Shown piece after piece: positions 9,212-18,917 of a stretch of 64,000 nt of DNA. The DNA comes from Actinomyces oris. GTDB taxonomy: Bacteria > Actinomycetota > Actinomycetes > Actinomycetales > Actinomycetaceae. The notes under the pieces are model-generated. The model was not told the origin of the DNA and ran no database searches. It worked only from the letters and a program-made list of their open reading frames with translations. How positions within the stretch are numbered: the first letter of the stretch is position 1; each line of letters begins with the position of its first letter. The stretch spans positions 186,001 through 250,000 of the forward strand of contig NZ_CP014232.1 of the NCBI RefSeq assembly GCF_001553935.1, in the 5' to 3' direction. A program made the translations under genes and the position numbers.

Positions 9212-10500
9212 GTCCTTCTACCCGTCAGCTGGGGCTCTCGGGCGCGCCAGAACCCCGTGGCGTCGATGACGCTGCGCCCCTCGAGCAGGTGCGGATCAAG
9301 GTCGGCGAACTCCTGGTGGCCAACCAGCACCGCCACGACATCAGCCTGTTCGACGGCCTGCCGCCACCCGGTCAGCCGCACGTTGTCCCACCGCGCCAAA
9401 GACGCCGGGAGCTCCTTGGCGTGCGGCTCGGCCACCAGGACCCGGGCATGGGGCGCAGCGGCGGCCACCTGCTCAGTGATCGCAAGCGCCGGCGACTGGC
9501 GCAGGTCATCGACATCGGCCTTGAAGGTCAGGCCGAGTACCGCCACAATCGGCGAGGAGAAGGGCTCCATCGCCTCAAGGATGCGCCCGACGTAGTGGGC
9601 CGGCCGGGAGTCATTGACCTGGCGGGCCGTGCGGATGAGCCGGGTCTCCTCCGGAGCGCTGGACACCAGGAACCAGGGGTCCACGGCGATGCAGTGGCCG
9701 CCCACGCCGGGGCCCGGCTGCAGAATGCTCACCCGCGGATGGCGGTTGGCCAGGTCGACGAGCTCCCAGACATCCACCCCGACCCGCTCGCAGACCAGGG
9801 CCAGCTCGTTGGCGAAGGCGATGTTGAGGTCACGGAAGGAGTTCTCCGTCAGCTTCGTCATCTCGGCGGTGGTGGCGTCGGTCAGGACCAGCTCGCCGGC
9901 GCAGAAGGTGGCGTACAGGTCTCTGGCCAGGTGCGAGGCCTCGGGGGTCAGGCCGCCGATGACCCGGGAGTTGGTCACCATCTCCGTCATGATGCGCCCG
10001 GGCAGCACGCGTTCGGGGCAGTAGGACAGATGCACCTGGGGCCGTGCGCCACTGCCGTCCGTGGACAGGTCCGGGCGCATCGAGCCGATCGCCTCAGCCA
10101 GGGCGCGAGTGGTACCGGGCGGGCAGGTCGACTCCAGGACGATGAGCTCTCCCCCTGTGAGACGAGGGGCGATCTGCCTGGTAGCGGCCTCCACCAGGGA
10201 CAGATCGGCCGCGTGGTCCGAGCCCATCGACGGGGTCGGCACCGCGATGATGTAGGTCCGTGCCGAGGGCGTCTCCATCTGGGCGCGCAGGCGGCCGGCC
10301 TCGACCTGTTCGGCCAGCACGGTGGCCAGCCCCTCCTCGAGGAAGGGAAGCTCTCCACGGTTGACGGCCTCGACACGTTCCCGGATCCGGTCCACCCCGA
10401 CGACGTCGAGCCCGGCGCGGGCCAAGACCGCTGCCGTGGGCAGGCCGATGTACCCCAGCCCGATGACCGCGACATCGGCTACTTCAGTCGTGTCAGTCAT
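9193..10500 (-). CDS. Nucleotide-sugar dehydrogenase (UDP-ManNAc/UDP-Glc dehydrogenase family)
   Basis: A 435-residue NAD-dependent enzyme that oxidises the C6 hydroxyl of a UDP-sugar in two steps. The N-terminus has a Rossmann fold (VAVIGLGYIGLPTAAVLARA), followed by SYCPERVLPG and the catalytic cysteine motif GPGVGGHCIAVDPWF near residue 267. The C-terminal domain contains LGLTFKADVDDLRQSPA. The GHCIAVDPWF version is typical of WecC-type UDP-N-acetyl-mannosamine dehydrogenases rather than UDP-glucose dehydrogenases, but the substrate is an inference. I chose the ATG at 10500 (GGAGA five bases before it) rather than the in-frame start at 10563, because a 28-bp palindrome lies between them. 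It would supply an acidic sugar for the wall polymer. Confidence 0.88.
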   Translation of the reverse strand: MTDTTEVADVAVIGLGYIGLPTAAVLARAGLDVVGVDRIRERVEAVNRGELPFLEEGLATVLAEQVEAGRLRAQMETPSARTYIIAVPTPSMGSDHAADLSLVEAATRQIAPRLTGGELIVLESTCPPGTTRALAEAIGSMRPDLSTDGSGARPQVHLSYCPERVLPGRIMTEMVTNSRVIGGLTPEASHLARDLYATFCAGELVLTDATTAEMTKLTENSFRDLNIAFANELALVCERVGVDVWELVDLANRHPRVSILQPGPGVGGHCIAVDPWFLVSSAPEETRLIRTARQVNDSRPAHYVGRILEAMEPFSSPIVAVLGLTFKADVDDLRQSPALAITEQVAAAAPHARVLVAEPHAKELPASLARWDNVRLTGWRQAVEQADVVAVLVGHQEFADLDPHLLEGRSVIDATGFWRAREPQLTGRRTWAAGV

Positions 10501-10520
10501 GAGTCTCCATGCATTCGTTC

Positions 10521-10548
10521 GCGTCCCCGGGGAGCTCCCCGGGGACGC
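10521..10548. repeat. Perfect 28-bp palindrome between the LCP and dehydrogenase genes
   Basis: Each arm reads GCGTCCCCGGGGAG and the centre is AGCT. The palindrome can also fold on each side as CCCCGGGG. It lies 27 bases after the LCP stop and 20 bases before the dehydrogenase ATG. There is no T-run on the minus strand, so it is either a weak terminator or attenuator between the two genes, or a protein-binding site. Confidence 0.6.
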
Positions 10549-10575
10549 TGCTGCGTGAGCCACGTGTCCGTACCT

Positions 10576-11712
10576 CTAGTTCACCGTGGCGGGGAGCAGC
10601 TCAACGGCGTCGGGGTGCTCGGTGAGGTAGGCGCTCACTCGGTCCTCGGCGAAGGCATTGAACAAGGGGGTGTCCGCGTCGGCGTCGAGCGTGACGATGG
10701 ACTGCCCATCCGTGGAGGTTCCCGTACCGGCGGTCGGCACGGTCATGAAGGCGATGTCGTTGCTGTGGAGGTGGCGCGTCTCCAGGGCCAGGGACTGCAT
10801 CTGGTTGAGCGTGAAGGACTCGTCCACGGCGACTGTCCGCGAGGCGGTCTTGAGGAAGGAGTACAGAGCCGTGGGACTGCTCATGGTGCCGTTGGTCAGG
10901 ACCCTGCTCACGATGGAGCGCATCCAGGTCTGCTGGCGCTTGACGCGGTCGAAGTCCCCGTTGGGCAGGGAGGAGCGCTCGCGGGTGTAGGCCAGGGCCT
11001 GCTGCCCGTCGAGCACCTGGGCCCCTGCGCCGAGTTCCTTGCCGGCGAGTGTCTGAGGCGTCTTGAGGTTGATGCGCACCCCACCGATCTCGTCGGTCAG
11101 GGCGACGAAGGACTCGAAGTTCGCCACCGCGAAGTGGTCGATGTGGATGCCGGTGAGGTTCTCCACGGTGTGGATCGTCAGCGAGGGCCCCCCGTAGGAG
11201 TAGGCGGCGTTGATCTTCCCCTGGCCGTGACCGGGGATCTCCACCCATGAGTCACGGGGGATCGACATGACTGAGACCGTCTTCCGGTCTCCGCTGACCT
11301 GAACGATCATGATCGCGTCCGTGCGCTGGGCCCCCTCCTTCCACTGGGAGGGGTCGGAGGCGGAGGTGCGCGAGTCGGTCCCCAGGACCAGGATGTTGAC
11401 AGCCGGTTCCTCGCCCGCGGCCACCTTCTGCTGCGGGGCCCGTGCGGGAATGCCCGCGAAGGGATCGGCGATGAACTCGATGCCGGAGGCGATGGAGTGT
11501 CGCACCCACAGGGCCAGGCCTCCTGTGGCCAGGGTCAGAACCAGGAAGATCGCCAGGACACTGAGAAGGGCAATCCTCCATCCTCGTCCGGGACGGCGCA
11601 GGACGCTGCCTGCACCGCGCGCCGAGGTCGTGTCGGCCCCTGACGAGGCGGCTTCAGCATCGCCCTTTTCAATCGGACTGCTTCCGGGTTCTGGTAGGAG
11701 GGACTGAGTCAT
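10576..11712 (-). CDS. LytR-CpsA-Psr (LCP) family wall-polymer ligase
   Basis: A 378-residue protein with a short cytoplasmic tail, one membrane segment at ~45-70 (WRIALLSVLAIFLVLTLATG) and an extracellular LCP domain. Visible LCP motifs are NILVLGTDSR, RTDAIMIVQV, VSVMSIPRDSWVEIPG, KINAAYSYGG and LAYTRERSSLPNGDFDRVKRQQ, which carry the arginines and aspartates that bind the polyprenyl pyrophosphate. LCP enzymes move lipid-linked teichoic acids or capsule-like glycopolymers onto peptidoglycan. Its place at the head of this locus fits that role. The distal part of the gene may be separated from the dehydrogenase gene by the palindrome at 10521-10548. Family assignment is secure. Confidence 0.93.
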   Translation of the reverse strand: MTQSLLPEPGSSPIEKGDAEAASSGADTTSARGAGSVLRRPGRGWRIALLSVLAIFLVLTLATGGLALWVRHSIASGIEFIADPFAGIPARAPQQKVAAGEEPAVNILVLGTDSRTSASDPSQWKEGAQRTDAIMIVQVSGDRKTVSVMSIPRDSWVEIPGHGQGKINAAYSYGGPSLTIHTVENLTGIHIDHFAVANFESFVALTDEIGGVRINLKTPQTLAGKELGAGAQVLDGQQALAYTRERSSLPNGDFDRVKRQQTWMRSIVSRVLTNGTMSSPTALYSFLKTASRTVAVDESFTLNQMQSLALETRHLHSNDIAFMTVPTAGTGTSTDGQSIVTLDADADTPLFNAFAEDRVSAYLTEHPDAVELLPATVN

Positions 11713-11739
11713 GGGCTAATGGCACCACATATTTCTCGA

Positions 11740-11785
11740 GCGTTTTGCCCGGAATCCCCTTGTTTTAGGAATTCCGGGCAAAATG
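11740..11785 (-). terminator. Hairpin after ilvE, before the LCP gene
   Basis: The arms GCGTTTTGCCCGGAATCC and GGAATTCCGGGCAAAATGC pair over about 18 positions with a small loop containing TTTT. It lies about 107 bases past the ilvE stop and 28 bases before the LCP start, so it probably ends ilvE transcription. It could also sit in the LCP 5' leader. Confidence 0.55.
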
Positions 11786-11805
11786 CTCATGAAATGAGAT
11801 GCAAC

Positions 11806-11824
11806 TGAGACCGCCGCAATCTCA
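11806..11824. promoter_or_regulatory. 19-bp palindrome, copy A (upstream of the LCP gene)
   Basis: TGAGACCGCCGCAATCTCA is an imperfect palindrome with TGAGA/TCTCA ends. It matches 17 of 19 bases of the element at 21303-21321 upstream of ilvB. Both lie about 85-110 bases before a start codon on the minus strand. It is flanked by further complementary arms (CATGAAAT at 11788 and ATTTCATG at 11833). This looks like a transcription-factor operator; the factor is unknown. Confidence 0.5.
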
Positions 11825-11891
11825 TTGTCACCATTTCATGTCACACAAACAATATCTTTCTGGACGTTCAGAAGGAATATCGTCGGTGGTT

Positions 11892-13067
11892 TTATGAACG
11901 AGGAGGCACGAGCTGATACATCCACCCGTAGGGATCCTCGGCGCGGCCGGTCTGAATGGCGGTGAGCCGGTCGTGAATCTGCCGGGTGACCTCGCTGCCC
12001 TCGATGCGGGCGTCGAAGCCCTCGCCCTTGAGATGCCCCAGAGGCACGACGACGGCGGCGGTTCCACAGGCAAAGACCTCACTGACCCGGCCCGACTCGA
12101 TGTCTGCGAGCAGTCCCTGAAGGCTGATGGTCTCCTCCACGACATTCCGCCCGGAGTCGCGCAGTAGGCGGATGATGGCGCTGCGGGTGCAGCCCTCGAG
12201 GATCGTCCCGGTCAGGCGCGGTGTGCGCACGGTCCCGTCGGCGTCGACGACCATGAGGTTCATGCCGCCGAGCTCCTCGATGTTCTTCTGCGAGACGTCG
12301 TCGAGGAAGCAGACCTGGTCGCAGCCCTGCGCGTAGGCCTCCTGCTGAGGAAGCAGGGAGGAGGCGTAGTTGCCTCCGGTCTTGGCCGCCCCAGTCCCTC
12401 CGCGTCCGGCGCGGTGGTACTCGGTGGTCACCCAGATGGAGACGGGCTCCAAGCCGTGAGGGAAGTAGGAGCCGGCGGGAGAGGCGATGACGTAGTAGTC
12501 CACCACAGCGGCGGGGCGCACGCCCAGGAAGGCCTCGGAGGCGAAGGCGAAGGGGCGCAGGTAGAGGGACTCACCCTCACCTGAGGGCACCCAGGCGGCG
12601 TCGGCGCGCACCAGATCCACCAGGGAGGCCACGAAGTCCTCCTCCGCCAGCTCGGGCAGAGCCATGCGCCGGGCGGAGGCGTTGAGGCGCGCCGCGTTGT
12701 AGCGGGGGCGGAAGGTCCACACCGATCCGTCCTCGTGCCGGTAGGCCTTGATGCCCTCGAAGACCTCCTGGCCGTAGTGGAGCACAGCGGCGGCCGGGGA
12801 CAGGCTGAGGCTGCCGTAGGGAATGACGCCGTAGTCGCCCCACCCCTCACCCTGCCTCCAACGGGCGTGAGCCATGTGGTCGGTGAAGGCGTTACCGAAG
12901 TGGAGGCTCGCCAGGACCGCTTCCCGTTCGTCGTCAGCGACGGGAGAGGGATTGGCGGTCAGGGGGAATCGACCGGCGAGCGCATCGGCCTGCGGGACGG
13001 GGACCTCGGCGGCGCGAGCCAAGGAGGTGGATGCGAAGTCGGTTGAGGTGGCGTCTGTCTCGGGCAT
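11892..13067 (-). CDS. ilvE: Branched-chain amino acid aminotransferase
   Basis: A 391-residue fold-type IV PLP aminotransferase that converts the 2-keto acids of valine, leucine and isoleucine to the amino acids with glutamate as donor. The Schiff-base lysine is K229 in GTGAAKTGGNYAS. Other family motifs are HYGQEVFEGIKAYR, FRPRYNAARLN, EELGGMNLMVV and EVFACGTAAVVVP. Length and motifs match actinobacterial IlvE. It acts last in the pathway served by ilvBNC and leuB further along. It is divergent from the lipoprotein gene at 13154, with about 86 bases between them for both promoters. Highly confident. Confidence 0.96.
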   Translation of the reverse strand: MPETDATSTDFASTSLARAAEVPVPQADALAGRFPLTANPSPVADDEREAVLASLHFGNAFTDHMAHARWRQGEGWGDYGVIPYGSLSLSPAAAVLHYGQEVFEGIKAYRHEDGSVWTFRPRYNAARLNASARRMALPELAEEDFVASLVDLVRADAAWVPSGEGESLYLRPFAFASEAFLGVRPAAVVDYYVIASPAGSYFPHGLEPVSIWVTTEYHRAGRGGTGAAKTGGNYASSLLPQQEAYAQGCDQVCFLDDVSQKNIEELGGMNLMVVDADGTVRTPRLTGTILEGCTRSAIIRLLRDSGRNVVEETISLQGLLADIESGRVSEVFACGTAAVVVPLGHLKGEGFDARIEGSEVTRQIHDRLTAIQTGRAEDPYGWMYQLVPPRS

Positions 13068-13153
13068 AGGTCCACCCTACCGCCAAGGCCACAACTCGGA
13101 CACGACCTTCCCATATGCTGGCCGGCAGGCAGGCTCGGAGATAGGTTCCGGCC

Positions 13154-13981
13154 ATGAGTTCCGTTCATCGCCCCTCGGTCAGCGCTCATCGGCCGGGCCC
13201 TCGAGCCCGGTTCGCCCGGGGTGTGGTGGCCGGCACCGCCCTCCTGACTGGGGTGAGCGGATGTGCACAGGTGGATTTGGATCAGCTCTCCGGGTCGGTG
13301 TCAGGGCCTGCCTCCCCTTCCGCGGCACCGCATTCCTCGACGGCTCCGCCCCGGATGGTGATGCCCACCGCGCTGCCGACCGCCCAGGCCACGGCCGCGG
13401 CCGCGCTCACGGTCAGCTTCACGGACCTTCCCGGCTACACCGCCTCCACCGCACCCCCGACCTCCACGAGCACCCCGCACGGGAGCACCACCTCTAACGG
13501 GCCCGCGACGGCGTCAACCCCGGAGGCATCCTGGTCGCGCTCCTACGCCTCGACCTCCTCCGGATGCCAGGTGAGCGCCGAGGTGACCAGCGCAGCGGCG
13601 CTGCTCGTCTCCGGCGGCGATGATCGCGCCCTGTCCGAGCACTGGTCCGCCTCTTTGGCGGGGACCTACCCGGACTACCGGCAAACCGGTCGAGAGGAGC
13701 TCACGGCGACAAACCGCTCAGCACCCTATGCCGGTATCGCCACCGTCTTCAGCGCCAGCCTCCGTGGTTCCCGGGTCGCGGGGAGGGCCTTCGTGCGGGT
13801 GTGGTCGGCCGACGGCGCAGCCGTGTCAGTGACCCAGGTCTGTCAGCAGGGGGTCTTCGACGAGGCGGCGTGGGACACCGTCCTTCGCAGCGTCGCCGTG
13901 GACGGCCTGTCGGGTCAGTCCCGCTGGCCAACGAAGGCGGCACCCGGGTCTGAGACGCCGGCTGCCTCCGCCACCGGATGA
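13154..13981 (+). CDS. Putative lipoprotein, function unknown
   Basis: A 275-residue protein with a basic N-terminus, a hydrophobic stretch and a lipobox (LTGVSGC, lipidated cysteine at residue 37), so it should be anchored on the outer face of the membrane. Residues ~45-125 are a low-complexity linker rich in serine, threonine, proline and alanine. The C-terminal ~150 residues look folded and contain two cysteines (SGCQVS and TQVCQQG) that could form a disulfide. I do not recognise the fold. GGAGATAGG upstream supports the ATG. It converges on a second, unrelated small lipoprotein. Confidence 0.75.
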   Translation: MSSVHRPSVSAHRPGPRARFARGVVAGTALLTGVSGCAQVDLDQLSGSVSGPASPSAAPHSSTAPPRMVMPTALPTAQATAAAALTVSFTDLPGYTASTAPPTSTSTPHGSTTSNGPATASTPEASWSRSYASTSSGCQVSAEVTSAAALLVSGGDDRALSEHWSASLAGTYPDYRQTGREELTATNRSAPYAGIATVFSASLRGSRVAGRAFVRVWSADGAAVSVTQVCQQGVFDEAAWDTVLRSVAVDGLSGQSRWPTKAAPGSETPAASATG

Positions 13982-14015
13982 CCCCGTCTCATCACGACCT
14001 CTGAGGCTGCTCCCC

Positions 14016-14669
14016 TCAAGAGGACGATCCCTGGGCCGGTTCAGCGGAGTCTTGGGGGGCCGATGGCTCGCTATCGGACGGGGTGCCGACCTGGGCGGGA
14101 GACTCGGGCTCCCCCTCCCCCGGCCGGTCTGCCTCTGCGGACTCGCCGTCCCCTCCCCTGCCAGGAACTCCTGTCGAGCTCTCCTCCCCGGGCGCAGCCG
14201 CCCGGTCCTGAGACGAGCGCCGGGAGGAGACCGCGGACTCGGCCGCAGCCACGGCGTCACGAAGGTTCGTGAGCGCCGTCGTGATCGCCTCGACGTCGTC
14301 GCCCTGCATCGCCTGGTCGAGCACCGACCTCGCAACCTCAAGGCCGGCGGACTCGGCCTGACTCAGGTCACTCGCCACCGCTGCGGCCCTGGTGGCCAGC
14401 GTCGCGGCCTCCACAGCGGCGTCGCTCCGGATCCGGGAGAGCGACAGGGCCCCCGTGATGGCGGAGCGTTGATCCGCTGCCGCCACCGCGGTCGCCTGGA
14501 AAGCATGTCCCCGCGATCGGGTGGCGCGTGAGTCCGCCTCGGCCAGGAAGGCGGACATCTCAGAGTCGGTCAGTGGGGCGTCGGTCAGGACGTCGCACCC
14601 ACACAGACCGGTGAGACCGGCGAGCAGGAGGCAGACGGCTGTCCGACGTCGGGGACCGAGTAGCGACAT
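14016..14669 (-). CDS. Putative small lipoprotein, function unknown
   Basis: A 217-residue protein with a signal sequence and lipobox (LTGLCGC, cysteine 25). The middle part is alanine-rich and helical with a coiled-coil look (AAVEAATLATRAAAVASDLS). The last 65 residues are a disordered tail rich in Gly, Glu, Ser and Pro. No family is recognised. The ribosome site is weak and the ATG is the only sensible start before the signal peptide. Its stop is 35 bases from the convergent lipoprotein gene. Its promoter must lie in the 67 bases after leuB or come from leuB read-through. Confidence 0.65.
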   Translation of the reverse strand: MSLLGPRRRTAVCLLLAGLTGLCGCDVLTDAPLTDSEMSAFLAEADSRATRSRGHAFQATAVAAADQRSAITGALSLSRIRSDAAVEAATLATRAAAVASDLSQAESAGLEVARSVLDQAMQGDDVEAITTALTNLRDAVAAAESAVSSRRSSQDRAAAPGEESSTGVPGRGGDGESAEADRPGEGEPESPAQVGTPSDSEPSAPQDSAEPAQGSSS

Positions 14670-14736
14670 ACTCGGAATGTAACGGCCCGCTCGCGTACTG
14701 CGATCACGCTCCGGACACGAAGAGGGCCGTAGGGTC

Positions 14737-15804
14737 TCAAAGCGATGACGTATCGACCCCGGCCGTCACCGCCTCGGCGATGGCGTCACCGATCTGGCTG
14801 GTGGAGCGCTGGGCGCCGCCGCGCCGAGTGGCCATGTCCGCAGTGACTCCGGCCTCGACCTTCGCCGCGACTTCGGGCAGCCCGAGGTGGTCGAGCATGA
14901 GGGCCACCGCGCTGATCGTGGCGGTCGGGTCCGCCTTGCCCTGACCGGCGATGTCCGGGGCCGAGCCGTGGACGGGCTCGAACATGGAGGGGAAGGCCCT
15001 CTCGGGATTGATGTTGCCCGAGGCCGACAGGCCGATGCCGCCGGTGACGGCGCCGGCCTCATCGGTGAGGATGTCTCCGAAGAGGTTGTCGGTGACGATG
15101 ACGTCGAAGCGGCCGGGGTCGGTCACCATGTAGATGGTGGCGGCGTCCACGTGGCAGTAGTCGACGGCGACCTCGGGGTACTCGGTGCCGACGGCCTCCA
15201 CGGTGCGCCGCCACAGGTCGCCGGCGTGGACGAGCACGTTGTGCTTGTGGACGAGGGTGAGGTGCTTCGCCGCCCTGGCCTGGGCCTTGGCGAAGGCGTA
15301 GCGGACCAGGCGCTCCACCCCGTAGGCCGTGTTGACGCTGACCTCGGTGGCGATCTCGTGCGCCGTGCCCTGGCGCACGACGCCGCCATTACCGCAGTAG
15401 AGGCCCTCGGTGCCCTCGCGCACCACGACGAAGTCGATGTCGCCGGGATCGGCCAACGGCGTCGGCACGCCCGGGTAGTACACCGAGGGACGCAGGTTGA
15501 CGTAGTGGTCCAAGGCGAAGCGCAGGCGCAGGAGCAGACCGCGCTCGAGCACGCCGGAGGGGACGGAGGGATCGCCGACGGCTCCCAGCAGAATGGCGTC
15601 ATGGGCCTTGATGGCCTCGAGATCCTCATCGGTGAGGGTCTGGCCGGTGCGGTGCCAGCGCTCGGCCCCCAGGTCGAAGGTGGTGGGACGGACCGTGACC
15701 CCGGTTCCCTCCAGCGCTCGCTCGAGGACCTTGAGCCCTTCGGGGACGACCTCCTTACCGATGCCGTCACCCGGGATTACTGCCAGCTTGATGGTCTGCG
15801 TCAT
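14737..15804 (-). CDS. leuB: 3-isopropylmalate dehydrogenase
   Basis: A 355-residue enzyme that oxidises and decarboxylates 3-isopropylmalate to 2-oxoisocaproate in leucine synthesis. Visible features are the N-terminal [17 protein letters not shown], the substrate region [17 protein letters not shown], the metal-binding stretch [20 protein letters not shown] and [27 protein letters not shown] precedes the ATG. It stands apart from leuA and leuCD in this window and is divergent from the TetR gene at 15921. In M. tuberculosis leuB also lies downstream of ilvBNC, so this location looks ancestral. Confidence 0.96.
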   Translation of the reverse strand: MTQTIKLAVIPGDGIGKEVVPEGLKVLERALEGTGVTVRPTTFDLGAERWHRTGQTLTDEDLEAIKAHDAILLGAVGDPSVPSGVLERGLLLRLRFALDHYVNLRPSVYYPGVPTPLADPGDIDFVVVREGTEGLYCGNGGVVRQGTAHEIATEVSVNTAYGVERLVRYAFAKAQARAAKHLTLVHKHNVLVHAGDLWRRTVEAVGTEYPEVAVDYCHVDAATIYMVTDPGRFDVIVTDNLFGDILTDEAGAVTGGIGLSASGNINPERAFPSMFEPVHGSAPDIAGQGKADPTATISAVALMLDHLGLPEVAAKVEAGVTADMATRRGGAQRSTSQIGDAIAEAVTAGVDTSSL

Positions 15805-15874
15805 GGGGCCACCTTAGGGCAGGATCAGGATGCGAGACAAAGAGTCCGCATGACGGAAGTGCGCACTCGCGTCT

Positions 15875-15887
15875 CGACCGTCGGTCG
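15875..15887. promoter_or_regulatory. Candidate TetR operator between leuB and the TetR gene
   Basis: CGACCgtcGGTCG is a 5-3-5 inverted repeat directly before TAGTCT (15890-15895), a plausible -10 box. It lies 34 bases before the TetR ATG, the usual place for an autoregulated TetR-family operator. Inferred from position and symmetry only. Confidence 0.4.
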
Positions 15888-15920
15888 GTTAGTCTGTTTC
15901 CGACACACCAAGGAGGAGCC

Positions 15921-16541
15921 ATGCCGCGCATCCACCGCCCCGCCGCGCAACGCCGCGAGGAGATTCTCGACGCCGCCCACACCCTGTTCACCACCAAGGG
16001 CTTTCAACCCACGACCATGGAGGACATCCTGAGGATCGTGGGCATCGCCAAGGGGACGCTCTACTACCACTTCCCCAGCAAGGAGCAGATCCTCAAGGCC
16101 CTGGTCCTGCGCATCGTCCACCAGGTCGAGCAGCAGGCCCGCGAGATCGCCACCTCATCGGCCCCGGCGGCCGACAAGCTCGCAGCGATCATGAGCGCGA
16201 TGAGGCTGGTGGACACCGAGACCGACCTCGTCGACCAGTTCCACGCGCCGGGCAACGCGGAGTTCCACCTGCTGTCCATCACGGCAATGATCGAGCACCT
16301 CACCCCGGTCCTGGCCGAGGTGATCACCCAGGGGGTGGCCGAGGGGACCTTCACCACCGAGCGTCCCCATGACGTCATCGAGCTGCTGCTGAGCGCCTCG
16401 GGCATCCTCCTGGACCAGGACATCATGAAGCCCAGCCCTGCTGAGCTCGCCCGCCGCCAAGAGACCCTCATCTGGGCCAGTGAGACCCTCCTGGGTGCCG
16501 AGCCCGGCAGCCTCGGCTTCCTGACGAAGGCGGAGCCATGA
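15921..16541 (+). CDS. TetR-family transcriptional regulator
   Basis: A 206-residue regulator. The N-terminal helix-turn-helix is clear: RREEILDAAHTLFTTKGFQP, TTMEDILRIVGIAKGTLYYH, then FPSKEQILKAL. The C-terminal ~140 residues form the ligand-binding and dimerisation part, which is not specific enough to predict a ligand. AAGGAGGAG precedes the ATG. The stop overlaps the start of the MFS transporter (ATGA), so the two form one operon and the regulator most likely represses the efflux pump. A palindromic candidate operator lies at 15875-15887. Confidence 0.93.
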   Translation: MPRIHRPAAQRREEILDAAHTLFTTKGFQPTTMEDILRIVGIAKGTLYYHFPSKEQILKALVLRIVHQVEQQAREIATSSAPAADKLAAIMSAMRLVDTETDLVDQFHAPGNAEFHLLSITAMIEHLTPVLAEVITQGVAEGTFTTERPHDVIELLLSASGILLDQDIMKPSPAELARRQETLIWASETLLGAEPGSLGFLTKAEP

Positions 16542-17797
16542 AGCACGTCGGACTGCTGGTCCTGGGCTCCTTCATCAACTCGCTGGGAACGGGCCTGAGC
16601 GCCTTCGGCCTGGCCGTCGTCGTGCTGCGCGTCTACGGGACGGCATCCTCAGTGGCAGCCGTCCAGATGAGCGCCTTCGCCCCCATTGTTCTTCTGGCAC
16701 CCCTGGCCGGGGTCCTCGCAGACCGCTACGACCGCCGCCTGATGATGATGATCGGTGACGCCGGCTCGATTCTCGGGCTGGGCGTCATCCTGACGGCCCT
16801 ATCCTCGCCCCGGCCCTCCTTGGGCTGGATCTGCGCAGGAGCCGTCACCTCCTCCTGCCTGGCGGCCCTGACCGAGCCGGCGCTGCGGGCCAGCGTCACC
16901 GACCTGGTGACCGAGGAGGACTACGTGCGCTCCTCCGGTCTGCTCCAGCTCGCCTCCGCTGCCAAGTACCTGCTGGCGCCGGCCGCGGCGGGGTTCCTCA
17001 TGCCTCTTGTCGGCCCCCGGGGTCTCGTGCTGCTGGACGCCAGCACCTGCCTGGTCACCGTGGCGTGCACCATGACAGTGCGCCAGGCTCTGGCAGCAGG
17101 TGCCTCGCGGCGCGCAGTGTCCCAGCCCGGTGACGACCGCGACGTCATAGCGGGCTGGAGGACCATCATTGCCTCCCCCGGTCTGCGTACCCTCGTGACT
17201 CTCATGATGCTGGCGACCCTCTCCATCGGAGTCATCCAGGTTCTCATCAAGCCGATTCTCCTGCCCACCGTGAGCACCGCCGAGATGGGGGTGGTCGAGA
17301 CGGTGGCCGCCACCGGCATGCTCGTGGGCGCGGCCCTGGTCACGGCCTGGAAGAGCGCCCAGCCCACGACACTGCTTGCCGCAGGGCTGGCCGGAACCGG
17401 CGCCGCCATGGCGCTGGTCCCCCTGGGGCCGGGCGCCTGGTGGGTGGCCGCCTGCGGCTTCCTCACCTTCGCCTGCCTGCCCCTGTCCCAGGCGGGTGCG
17501 GAGGTCCTGGTGCGCACGCAGGTCGACAACACTCGGCAGGCACGCACCTGGGGCACGATCAGCCTGGTCACCCAGATGGGCTACCTGGTGGCCTACCTGT
17601 GCTCCGGGGCACTGGTGGACCATGTGCTCCAGCCCCTGCTAGAGCCCGGACGGTCGCTGTCCACCAGTGTGGGAGCCGTCGTCGGCATCGGCCCGGGACG
17701 CGGCGCCGCCCTGCTCGTGGGCCTCATGGGCGCGGTCATGGCCCTGGTGGCTCTCACCGTTCGCCTCCAGCGACGCCGGCTCGCCTCACCCCAGTAG
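16538..17797 (+). CDS. MFS transporter, probable drug efflux pump
   Basis: A 419-residue, roughly twelve-helix membrane protein of the major facilitator superfamily. The loop between helices 2 and 3 carries GVLADRYDRRLMMMIGD, the MFS motif A (G-x-L-aD-rxgrr). It resembles macrolide/multidrug exporters of the MefA/NreB group. It is translationally coupled to the TetR regulator in front of it, the usual arrangement for inducible efflux. Substrate unknown. A strong hairpin follows at 17814-17854. Confidence 0.88.
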   Translation: MKHVGLLVLGSFINSLGTGLSAFGLAVVVLRVYGTASSVAAVQMSAFAPIVLLAPLAGVLADRYDRRLMMMIGDAGSILGLGVILTALSSPRPSLGWICAGAVTSSCLAALTEPALRASVTDLVTEEDYVRSSGLLQLASAAKYLLAPAAAGFLMPLVGPRGLVLLDASTCLVTVACTMTVRQALAAGASRRAVSQPGDDRDVIAGWRTIIASPGLRTLVTLMMLATLSIGVIQVLIKPILLPTVSTAEMGVVETVAATGMLVGAALVTAWKSAQPTTLLAAGLAGTGAAMALVPLGPGAWWVAACGFLTFACLPLSQAGAEVLVRTQVDNTRQARTWGTISLVTQMGYLVAYLCSGALVDHVLQPLLEPGRSLSTSVGAVVGIGPGRGAALLVGLMGAVMALVALTVRLQRRRLASPQ

Positions 17798-17813
17798 TGC
17801 CGTCGCACGACGT

Positions 17814-17854
17814 GGGCGGTGCCCCGATGACGTCAGGCCATCGGGGCACCGCCC
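17814..17854. terminator. Bidirectional terminator between the MFS gene and ilvC
   Basis: A perfect 16-bp stem (GGGCGGTGCCCCGATG and its complement) with a 9-base loop lies between two convergent genes. It would serve both. Confidence 0.8.
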
Positions 17855-17876
17855 GTTGTCAACGGATCACAAGTCC

Positions 17877-18917
<1,041 letters not shown>

